Assembly: GCA_026874595.1 (NCBI GenBank)
Contig: JAPPUL010000073.1
Coordinates: 953,973-1,017,972 of the forward strand
Reading direction: 5' to 3'
Length of the DNA: 64,000 nucleotides
Source: Sipunculus nudus
Taxonomy: Eukaryota; Annelida; Sipuncula; Golfingiida; Sipunculidae
Below are positions 1 to 6,799 of this stretch, piece after piece. The translations under genes were made by a program, and so were the position numbers. Position 1 is the stretch's first letter; every line of letters begins with the position of its first letter. Under the pieces are notes generated by a model that was given only the letters and a program-made list of their open reading frames with translations, was not told where the DNA came from and made no database searches.

Positions 1-596
1 AATTCATGAGGATACAAATTATAAAAGTCTTTACTTATTCCTACTTCCTCAAGCACAGCCTCCACTTTCTTTTGACGCTCTTTTCGACTCTCTCCTATTT
101 TATGTATCGTAAGCCCTTCCTCCACTATCGAACCTATTGTCATTCGTGGGTTTAACGAGGAGTAAGGATCTTGAAAAACTATTTGCATGTCCTTTCTAAG
201 CCGCTTTAGCTCCTTCCCTCCTAAATTGTGTACTTCCTTACCCTCAAACTTTATGCTGCCTCGTATCTTCTGGCTAAGTAAACCCAATATCCCCTTTGCT
301 ATTGTCGTTTTGCCAGAACCGCTTTCGCCTATTAACCCTACGCTCTCGCCACTTCTAACTCTAAAGGATATCCCGTCAACTGCCTTTATATTACGCTTTG
401 TCTTGCCCCAAAAACCCTCACGTACAGGATAATGTATCCCTAGATTTTCAACCCGTAATATCTCTTCTTTTTGCGCTGCTTTTCGCCCTTCTTTTTGCGC
501 TGCTTTTCGCCCTTCTTTTTGCGCTGCTTTTCGCCCTTCTTTTTGCTCTTCTTTTTGCTCTTCTTTTTGCTCTTCTTTTTGCTCTTCGTTTCCCAT
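1..596 (-). CDS. dppF: Peptide ABC transporter ATP-binding protein, DppF/OppF type (partial)
   Basis: ATPase subunit of a dipeptide/oligopeptide importer, which would drive uptake from the cytoplasmic face of the inner membrane. The frame starts at an ATG at 594-596 and runs off the left edge, so the C-terminal half, including the ABC signature, is missing. Visible are the Walker A motif GESGSGKTT, the Q-loop VFQDPYSSLNPRM typical of this family, and the following YPHEF. The first 45 or so residues are an unusual charged leader built from repeated EEQK and EGRKAAQK units. It lies 51 bases downstream of dppD on the same strand, so the two are very likely co-transcribed. The substrate is unknown because the permease and binding-protein genes are outside the window. 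Confidence 0.9.
   Translation of the reverse strand, partial: MGNEEQKEEQKEEQKEEQKEGRKAAQKEGRKAAQKEGRKAAQKEEILRVENLGIHYPVREGFWGKTKRNIKAVDGISFRVRSGESVGLIGESGSGKTTIAKGILGLLSQKIRGSIKFEGKEVHNLGGKELKRLRKDMQIVFQDPYSSLNPRMTIGSIVEEGLTIHKIGESRKERQKKVEAVLEEVGISKDFYNLYPHE
465..587. repeat. In-frame short tandem repeats at the dppF N-terminus
   Basis: Three 24-base units (coding EGRKAAQK on the minus strand) are followed by four 12-base units (coding EEQK). Both unit lengths are multiples of three, so copy-number change would lengthen or shorten the protein leader without a frameshift. Confidence 0.9.
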
Positions 597-647
597 TTCT
601 CTTAAGTTTATCATATATTAAAAATTAACTTACAAATATACTATTAT

Positions 648-1643
648 TTATTCTGCCTTGAAACACCGTACCTTATGTTGCTCGCTTAAATCTCCATCCC
701 CAACCCCTCCCCCAACTACCTTCAACTCCGGCTCCTCATCACATATTACATCTCTTTTATAACAACGCGTTTTAAATTGACAGCCTGTTATCTCTTCTGA
801 GGGCTTTGGTACTATACCCGGAATCTCTTCTAATTTCTGGCCGCGCATGCCCAAAATCGGTACCGACTTCAAAAGTCCTTCTGTATAGGGATGTTTAGGA
901 TTTTCAAATATATCATAAACGCCTCCCTCCTCTACTATTGTCCCCCGATACATAACTATCACTCGATCACTTACTTGTGCTACTATACCTAGATTATGCG
1001 TTATTAGCATTACTGCCGTATTTAAACGCTTTTTTAAATCTTCTATAAGTTTTAGTATCTGGGATTGTATCGTTATGTCTAAGGCTGTGGTTGGCTCGTC
1101 TGCTATTAAAAGCCCAGGTTCACACGCAAGCGCCATCGCTATCATAACACGTTGTCGCATACCTCCGCTTAATTCATGCGGGTAGGACTTTATCCTCTCC
1201 TCAGGTGAGGGAATTGCCACCAGTTTAAGCATCTTTATACTCTCAGCATACGCTTCCTTCTTATTAAGCCCTCTGTGTGTTATAAACACTTCTGATATCT
1301 GATTCCCTACCGTATATACCGGGTTTAACGACGTCATCGGTTCTTGGAATATCATTGATATCTTCTCCCCTCGAAGCCCCCTCATAGCCTCTTCTGGCAA
1401 CTTCAATATATCCTCTCCTTCATACAATATCTGGCTGGCTTCGCTTATCTTCCCAGGAGGCATTTGGATTAGTCGCATTATCGAAAGCGATGTTACGCTC
1501 TTTCCACATCCACTCTCGCCTACTATTGATAACGTCTGTCCTCGCTCTATAGAAAATGTTATCCCTCGTACTGCTTGCGACTCTTCTCCTTCCACTCCAA
1601 AACTCGTTATTAGATTCTTTACTTCAAGTAACTTTTTGACCAT
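648..1643 (-). CDS. dppD: Peptide ABC transporter ATP-binding protein, DppD/OppD type
   Basis: Complete 331-residue ATPase of a dipeptide/oligopeptide importer. Walker A GESGCGKS is at residues 42-49, the Q-loop with QEPMTSLNP near 100-107, the signature LSGGMRQR at 158-165 and Walker B LLIADEPT at 178-185. The C-terminal oligopeptide-transporter tail is present, with the family's cysteine-bearing segment CQFKTRCYKRDVIC. These paired ATPases normally work as a DppD/DppF heterodimer, and the second one follows directly. The roughly 270 bases upstream, back to flaA, hold no convincing gene. The start is the ATG at 1643; no strong ribosome site precedes it. Confidence 0.93.
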   Translation of the reverse strand: MVKKLLEVKNLITSFGVEGEESQAVRGITFSIERGQTLSIVGESGCGKSVTSLSIMRLIQMPPGKISEASQILYEGEDILKLPEEAMRGLRGEKISMIFQEPMTSLNPVYTVGNQISEVFITHRGLNKKEAYAESIKMLKLVAIPSPEERIKSYPHELSGGMRQRVMIAMALACEPGLLIADEPTTALDITIQSQILKLIEDLKKRLNTAVMLITHNLGIVAQVSDRVIVMYRGTIVEEGGVYDIFENPKHPYTEGLLKSVPILGMRGQKLEEIPGIVPKPSEEITGCQFKTRCYKRDVICDEEPELKVVGGGVGDGDLSEQHKVRCFKAE

Positions 1644-1816
1644 CTATTCATTAATTTATATATTTTAATACTTCTTTTAATACTTCTACTGCTCGCCATA
1701 AATCTTCACTATAAATCTAATTCTTTTTTTGCATTAAGGGACTTATAGGTTTTCCTTTTTCTCCTTTTCTTGCCTTTCTTAATTCTTGACTTTATTAACT
1801 ATTACCATATACATAC

Positions 1817-1850
1817 AAAAGGCATGCTGCTCATTTACAACATGCCCTTT
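1817..1850 (-). terminator. Hairpin downstream of flaA
   Basis: Inverted repeat GGCATG / CATGCC, flanked by AAA and TTT, with a 14-base loop. Read on the minus strand it is followed by a short T run and lies about 65 bases after the flaA stop codon. It is plausible as the flaA terminator, but the stem is short. Confidence 0.5.
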
Positions 1851-1913
1851 GCGTTTTCTATCTTATCTCTTATTTTAAAGTCTACATCTATAAATCATGA
1901 CCTTATCTTTACC

Positions 1914-3047
1914 CTACGGCCGCCCTCCTGCACCTCCTCCTGTTCTCCCTCCTACACTTGCGCCCCCTGCTCCTTGATTATCTTTATCTCCTCCAAGCCT
2001 ATTCCTTCCTGCTCGGCGCTCCTCTTCTCTTATAAGTTCTATTCTCTCGCGCATTCGCTTCCTTTCTATATTACGTCTTTTTAAAGCTCGTGCTCTTAAA
2101 ATTCCCCATGTGCCCTCATCATCTATATCTACTTCTGCTACATAGGTTGGCGATATTGCATAGTCAAACCATAGGTCTATCTTCTTAAAGTAGAAAACAC
2201 TGTCTCCTCCTGCCGATTGACCAGGCTTGTATACCACTATCGAATCGAACTTTACATACGGAAATTCTCTTGGGTATAAGGGAACTTTGTATATGTCGCG
2301 TAACCTTACATCTTCTATATAATGTGGATTTTCCCACATCAAACGTCGCCAGTTTACAAAGTATATATAGCCCATGAAGTATTCTCGTACATTGTCAAAT
2401 GTATCGCGTAGTCTAACTGCTACTCCGTATTTGTAATTCCGACCGCTTACCTCAAGTGTCATCTTCTTTATATTTCCAACATTGTCTATTACGCCTATCT
2501 TTTTCCCTGTCTTGCGCCTTGATACTACCGTCCCTACATTGTCATACGCTCTTAACTCATATTGGGGACTTATACTTGCATTTGCATTATATTTTGTCTT
2601 TGGAAAGTTCACTCTGACTCCTAAAACCTCTTTCCCATCCTTTAACTGCGCTTTGCGGGCAAAACTCCATCTTCTAGTGTTTGATGTGTCGGCTGATGAG
2701 TTTAAACTTACTACCCATTCGTCATAATCAAAATCTCCATACTCTACCTTGTAAATCGGTAGCAATGTATCCGGGTCAATCTCATCTCCTGATAGCTCCG
2801 GTAACGCTTTATCTCGTGCCGGGTCTTTCTCTACATAAAGTCCTGACGCCCTTAAGTTCTTTTGGAATTCTGAGAAGTCTATTAATGTCTCTGCTACATT
2901 GTTTGGCGCTTCATCCGCCATAATAAACTCCTCACCACCCCCACTTGCAGCTGTTCCAGTGGCACCTTGTGCGTGAACATTGACCGCAACTATCAGCAAT
3001 ACCAAAGACACAGCACTTAATACTTGTATTCTTATTTTCTTTACCAT
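1914..3047 (-). CDS. flaA: Spirochaete flagellar filament outer layer protein FlaA
   Basis: FlaA forms the sheath around the core of spirochaete periplasmic flagella. The 377-residue protein opens with a signal peptide (MVKKIRIQVLSAVSLVLLIV, cleavage likely after VHA). The family pattern follows: a VRVNFP strand, then IKKMTLEVSGRNYKYGV, an LRD segment, GYIYFVNWRRL, and the late PYVKFDSIVVY block ending in a YFKKIDLWFD-like strand. I chose the ATG at 3045-3047 over the in-frame ATG 30 bases upstream because an AAAAGGAGA ribosome site sits 8 bases before it. The C-terminus is odd: about 35 residues rich in Arg then Gly (ending GGRTGGGAGGRP). It has its own promoter and a hairpin downstream. Confidence 0.85.
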   Translation of the reverse strand: MVKKIRIQVLSAVSLVLLIVAVNVHAQGATGTAASGGGEEFIMADEAPNNVAETLIDFSEFQKNLRASGLYVEKDPARDKALPELSGDEIDPDTLLPIYKVEYGDFDYDEWVVSLNSSADTSNTRRWSFARKAQLKDGKEVLGVRVNFPKTKYNANASISPQYELRAYDNVGTVVSRRKTGKKIGVIDNVGNIKKMTLEVSGRNYKYGVAVRLRDTFDNVREYFMGYIYFVNWRRLMWENPHYIEDVRLRDIYKVPLYPREFPYVKFDSIVVYKPGQSAGGDSVFYFKKIDLWFDYAISPTYVAEVDIDDEGTWGILRARALKRRNIERKRMRERIELIREEERRAGRNRLGGDKDNQGAGGASVGGRTGGGAGGRP

Positions 3048-3142
3048 AAGGTCAATCTCCTTTTCTTTTCTACACATAAGCCACTACAACATCATTTTAT
3101 ACAGTATCGTGAAAGCTCATGTCTATTACTTCATTCTTATTC

Positions 3143-3171
3143 GGTATATCATTTTTCTAATTTTAACTCAA
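3143..3171 (-). promoter_or_regulatory. Predicted sigma70-type promoter of flaA
   Basis: On the minus strand TTGAGT is followed, after exactly 17 bases, by TATACC, about 95 bases upstream of the flaA start codon. Both hexamers are close to consensus. Confidence 0.55.
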
Positions 3172-3436
3172 ACTCGCCTATTTTTATTTTTACCACTAGT
3201 TAATACTATTTTTTTTAAACTCTTTGCGTAAATTAAATCTCTAAAAGATTTTACAAAAACGCTTTCTACTACTATCACTACTATTATCAAGACCTTTTTA
3301 TTTAACATTTTTATTTACACCTTTTACACTAGCTTTTTTTTAAACTCTCAACTCCTCATGCATTATCTTTATTACTTAATTTCACTCTTTTTTACTTTTT
3401 AATTACTTTTAAAAATTAATTACTTTTAAAAAGCCC
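3172..3436. other. T-rich intergenic spacer without a gene
   Basis: Between the flaA promoter and pgsA the sequence is a strongly T-rich run with no supported gene. It ends in a 17-base direct repeat (ATTACTTTTAAAAA-like, twice) just before pgsA. No ribosome site for pgsA is evident. Confidence 0.6.
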
Positions 3437-3985
3437 ATGATTCAACTTAAAGACTTTTATAACATTCCAAACTCCATCACTTTGACTCGTATCGCCTCTT
3501 TACCTCTTTTCGTTTACTTTATTAGCCTAAACCACTTCCTTGCTTACACTACTACTTTTGCTTGGATTATTATTTCTGATGTTATCGATGGCTTTATTAG
3601 TCGGAAATTCAATATGGGCACGACTCTTGGCGAGATTCTTGACCCCATTGCTGACAAAATCGCTACCCTCGTTATCCTTACTACTTTGCTTATATACAAA
3701 GACTATCCTCTTTGGCTTTTTATCTTAATCATTTCTAGAGACATTATTCTAATTATTGGTGGGATTTGGCTTTATCTTACCAAACAATCTACTGTTAAGG
3801 CTAACTCTTTCGGTAAGTTAAGCACTTTTTCTATTACTGCTTTAGCTTGTTGGTTTCTTTTTATCACTCCAAATATGCTAACTTATACATACATCCCTAT
3901 AACCATAACTTGCTTAAGCATAATACTTGCAACATATTCATATGCAAGACCTTTCTTTAAACAGTTTAAGAAAAGAGAAGTTTAA
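3437..3985 (+). CDS. pgsA: CDP-alcohol phosphatidyltransferase (phosphatidylglycerophosphate synthase)
   Basis: Integral membrane enzyme that swaps CMP of CDP-diacylglycerol for glycerol-3-phosphate, the committed step to phosphatidylglycerol. At 182 residues it has the usual size. The catalytic signature D-x2-D-G-x3-R...G-x3-D-x3-D is intact: D48, D51, G52, R56, then G65, D69 and D73. Hydrophobic helices surround it. It is one of few plus-strand genes in a minus-strand arm, and its coding strand is rich in T and C codons (CTT, ACT, TCT), so it has adapted to the local strand skew. Another CDP-alcohol transferase specificity cannot be excluded. Confidence 0.85.
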   Translation: MIQLKDFYNIPNSITLTRIASLPLFVYFISLNHFLAYTTTFAWIIISDVIDGFISRKFNMGTTLGEILDPIADKIATLVILTTLLIYKDYPLWLFILIISRDIILIIGGIWLYLTKQSTVKANSFGKLSTFSITALACWFLFITPNMLTYTYIPITITCLSIILATYSYARPFFKQFKKREV

Positions 3986-4084
3986 ATCCTAGTATATTAT
4001 CCTTAACTAGCCTTTAACTAGCTTTCCCCTCTATCCTTCCCTCTATCCTTCCCTCTATCCTTTCTCTATCCTTTCTCTATCCTT

Positions 4085-4438
4085 TCATTTATCTATTATT
4101 TGATTATTATTGTCTACATAGACTATCTTGGGTAGATGGCTCTTTACTTCCTTCTCTTCTATTATTCCATACGATATTATGATTAGTTTGTCTCCCACCT
4201 CCCCCTTACGCGCCATCGCTCCGTTTAAACATATATCACCTGCCCCTGCTGTTCCTTTTATTATGTAAGTTTCTACTCTCTGGCCATTATTTATATTTAC
4301 TACTTGTACTTTCTCATATTCGTACATGCCACTTGCTTCAAGCAGCCTACTATCTATCGTTATACTCCCTTTATATCCCAAATTGGCTTCCGTTACCGTC
4401 GCCCTATGTATCTTTGATTTGCACACATGTATTTGCAT
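4085..4438 (-). CDS. panD: Aspartate 1-decarboxylase (pyruvoyl-dependent)
   Basis: Makes beta-alanine from L-aspartate for pantothenate and coenzyme A synthesis. The 117-residue proenzyme has the self-cleavage site Gly24-Ser25 in the segment NLGYKGSITID; cleavage converts Ser25 to the pyruvoyl cofactor. Family residues K9, H11, R12 and Y22 are where expected, as is the GDICLNGAMARKGEVGD block. A GAGGAAA ribosome site lies 6 bases before the ATG. It is last in a same-strand run speH-pdaD-speE-panD, so three of four neighbours are pyruvoyl enzymes. The other pantothenate genes are not in the window. Confidence 0.95.
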   Translation of the reverse strand: MQIHVCKSKIHRATVTEANLGYKGSITIDSRLLEASGMYEYEKVQVVNINNGQRVETYIIKGTAGAGDICLNGAMARKGEVGDKLIIISYGIIEEKEVKSHLPKIVYVDNNNQIIDK

Positions 4439-4445
4439 CTGTTTC

Positions 4446-4512
4446 CTCTAATATCATTCTAATATCATTTAATATCATTCTAATATCATTTAATATCATT
4501 TAATATCATTCC
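4446..4512. repeat. Tandem short repeats upstream of panD
   Basis: About six copies of a 10-11 base unit AATATCATTY(T) lie directly upstream of the panD ribosome site. A C-rich stretch of CCCCCTAT-like runs follows at about 4520-4580. This could be slippage-prone sequence in the panD leader. Confidence 0.85.
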
Positions 4513-4645
4513 TTGATTTACTTCCCCTCTACCTCCCTATCACTCCCCCTATCCCCCCTATCCCCCCCATCCCCCATAACCCTTAAAGATAGCTACTTTT
4601 TATACAAAATCAATAATTATAAAGCCGCTTTATATTTTATAAGTT

Positions 4646-5542
4646 CTACTCCAATTTAAGTGCTTCTTTAACATATTCTGGTAGCAAGAAACTTCCCTCG
4701 TGCACCCCTGCATTGTAATATCTTAATCTCCCTTTAAGCACTTTATACCTTTCTATCGGAAAAGCATTCTTAGCATTCCCTCCTTCCTTCTTTCCAAACA
4801 GAAATCCCCAATACCCACCAGGGTAACTATGACAGCTTGCTGTGTATAGCTTGCTCTTTTCAAATGTCTCGTTTAGTATGACATTTATTCCTCTTATGAA
4901 TTTTGTATTGTAGAATGGGGAACCCGCTTGTATTGTCATTAGACCCTCTCCTTTAAGGGCGCTTTTTACTATCTTAAAAAATTCAACCGCGTATAGCTTC
5001 TTTGCAAACGATACAGGATCTGATGAGTCTACTATAACTACATCATAATATCCTTTCTTCCTTCCAACAAAATTAAACCCATCTTCAAAATGCAACCTAA
5101 CTCGATTGTCTTTTATTACTTCATTCCCATAGGAAACATATTCAAGGCATCTTTCGACCACCTCTTTATCTATTTCACAAAGATCTACTCTCTCAACTAA
5201 TTCGTGCTTTAATACCTCTCGTAATGCCCCTAAATCCCCTCCCCCTATTATCAGTACACGCTTTGGTGACTCGTGTGTGAAAAGAGGCACATGTACTATC
5301 ATTTCATGATAGATAAACTCATCTCGCTCTGTAAACATTATTACGTCGTCTAATGTCAAGAGCAGTCCATGATCGTAAGTTTCATAAAAATCTATCTTCT
5401 GGTATTTACTACGTCCGCTATATATCTTCTTCCTTACCTTGAATTTTATCTTCGTATGATAAGGTTCTATATCATTTGTCTGTCCCTCGCTAAACCAAAA
5501 CTCGTTTTCTTTTCTCATTTCTTTTCTCATTTCTTTTCTCAT
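4646..5542 (-). CDS. speE: Polyamine aminopropyltransferase (spermidine synthase)
   Basis: Transfers the aminopropyl group of decarboxylated S-adenosylmethionine to a diamine. The 298-residue protein has the family order: an N-terminal beta domain (YQKIDFYETYDHGLLLTLDD), the methyltransferase-like core with IIGGGDLGALREVLKH, and the catalytic DSSDP motif in VVIVDSSDPV. The start is ambiguous because the 5' end is three in-frame 12-base repeats each coding MRKE, giving three possible ATG starts 12 bases apart. Its neighbours supply both substrates: SpeH makes the aminopropyl donor and PdaD makes agmatine. No agmatinase is visible, so the acceptor could be agmatine itself, as in some thermophiles; that is inference. 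Confidence 0.9.
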   Translation of the reverse strand: MRKEMRKEMRKENEFWFSEGQTNDIEPYHTKIKFKVRKKIYSGRSKYQKIDFYETYDHGLLLTLDDVIMFTERDEFIYHEMIVHVPLFTHESPKRVLIIGGGDLGALREVLKHELVERVDLCEIDKEVVERCLEYVSYGNEVIKDNRVRLHFEDGFNFVGRKKGYYDVVIVDSSDPVSFAKKLYAVEFFKIVKSALKGEGLMTIQAGSPFYNTKFIRGINVILNETFEKSKLYTASCHSYPGGYWGFLFGKKEGGNAKNAFPIERYKVLKGRLRYYNAGVHEGSFLLPEYVKEALKLE

Positions 5543-5594
5543 TTCTTTTGTCTTTTCTTTTGTCTTTTTACCATAAACAATATTATTAATATTC

Positions 5595-6110
5595 TCAAAC
5601 CCATAATACTACTCCCGCAAAACTACACCCCACCTCCTCTACCACATGAATATTCGTTGCATATTCCTTTAACCCCATTCTATAACCTCGTGCCATAAAT
5701 GCCTCCTCTACCATAAGCTCAAGCTCTCTCCTAAGACGTTGCTCCTCATCCTTAATTTTAAATCTTCCCTCATTCAACAATAGTGTATGCTCCATTATTA
5801 CTCCCGGCTGTTTTATATCTTCCGGAATACCAACCCCTACCCCAGATAACAGCACCGCACCACGTTTCTCACTCGATACACTTGCGTAGGCTAGCGTTAA
5901 TAAACTCCCATCGCCAAGTGCTACATCTTCCTTTGAAACCCTTTTGGAATACGGAGGCAATATACTTGTTACTCTTAGCAAATTCATATTCCCTACCCCT
6001 GCTGATAATAGCGCTTTGTCAAACGCATTAAGTTTACTATGTCCATCCCCTCCCCCTGATACTAAAAAGTATTTACTTGCTTTTTCATTTCCTACGCTCT
6101 TTTTTGGCAA
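5595..6110 (-). CDS. pdaD: Pyruvoyl-dependent arginine decarboxylase
   Basis: Converts arginine to agmatine, feeding polyamine synthesis. The 171-residue protein matches the PvlArgDC family: an N-terminal FLVSGGGDGHSKLNAFDKAL segment, then LLRVTSILPP, where self-cleavage is expected between Thr48 and Ser49 to form the pyruvoyl group. GVGVGIPED and the C-terminal GYRMGLKEYATNIHVVEEVG block are also typical. The start is a TTG at 6110 preceded by GAGGG at good spacing. It sits between speH and speE on the same strand. This family is common in archaea and patchy in bacteria; biosynthetic PLP-type SpeA is the usual bacterial alternative. Confidence 0.92.
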   Translation of the reverse strand: MPKKSVGNEKASKYFLVSGGGDGHSKLNAFDKALLSAGVGNMNLLRVTSILPPYSKRVSKEDVALGDGSLLTLAYASVSSEKRGAVLLSGVGVGIPEDIKQPGVIMEHTLLLNEGRFKIKDEEQRLRRELELMVEEAFMARGYRMGLKEYATNIHVVEEVGCSFAGVVLWV

Positions 6111-6246
6111 TAATTCCCTCTTTTTTTTCTTTACTTTTTTTCTTTACTTTTTTTGTATTACTTTTTTTTACTTTGGTATGTTTCTTTCTACTTACATATT
6201 CTTGCTTCTTAAATTAAAACCATTCTAAAACTTATCTAAAGCTCAT

Positions 6247-6618
6247 TCAACTACTAAGCCCCATCTGTCCCTTAATTAAATTCCCTCGCTCTATCTCATT
6301 TATATGTGTGGCTTTTGCTAAAAACGCTTCCTTTATGTAATTTAGCGCTTTCCAAGGATCAACAGCATCTCCACACGTAAATACATCCACTGCCGCATAC
6401 CTATATTCTGGCCAGCTGTGTATTGCTATATGGGATTCTGCTATAACCACTACCCCGCTTATCCCTTTAGGATTGAACCTGTGAAACACCGACTCTACTA
6501 TTGTTGCCTCTGCATGACGTGCTGCCCCTTCCAACGTTAATCTTATGAAATCTAGGTTATCTAGACTCGCTTGACAATCTAATAACTCGCATAAAAGATG
6601 CTTCCCTAGTGCATTCAT
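6247..6618 (-). CDS. speH: S-adenosylmethionine decarboxylase proenzyme (SpeH type)
   Basis: Makes decarboxylated S-adenosylmethionine, the aminopropyl donor for SpeE. The 123-residue proenzyme has the self-cleavage site Glu61-Ser62 in ESHIAIHSWPE, with H67 nearby and Cys82 in the DVFTCGD motif acting as the catalytic acid. The length fits the small bacterial/archaeal class. A GAAAGGGA ribosome site precedes the ATG. It is first in the cluster speH-pdaD-speE-panD, with gaps of 136, 52 and 207 bases. Confidence 0.95.
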   Translation of the reverse strand: MNALGKHLLCELLDCQASLDNLDFIRLTLEGAARHAEATIVESVFHRFNPKGISGVVVIAESHIAIHSWPEYRYAAVDVFTCGDAVDPWKALNYIKEAFLAKATHINEIERGNLIKGQMGLSS

Positions 6619-6799
6619 CTATTCCCTTTCCTATTCCTTATATTCTTCCCTTATACTATTCCCTTATACTCTTTCCTATAAATCTTCTTACTTATCTTAA
6701 GATTATTTAAAATATAATAGCAAAAAATATAATATCTTGTAAATCTTTTACTCAGATAACTTTCTCTTCATCATTTTTTTTTTAACTCTTAAATCTCCT

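Noticed and set aside
1645-1720. Short minus-strand frame before dppD reading EDLWRAVEVLKEVLKYIN
   Set aside because: It resembles the last helix of some aminotransferases, but about 20 residues without start codon are too little to call even a remnant.
4440-4520. CRISPR-like array upstream of panD
   Set aside because: The units are 10-11 bases in direct tandem with no spacers and no cas genes nearby.
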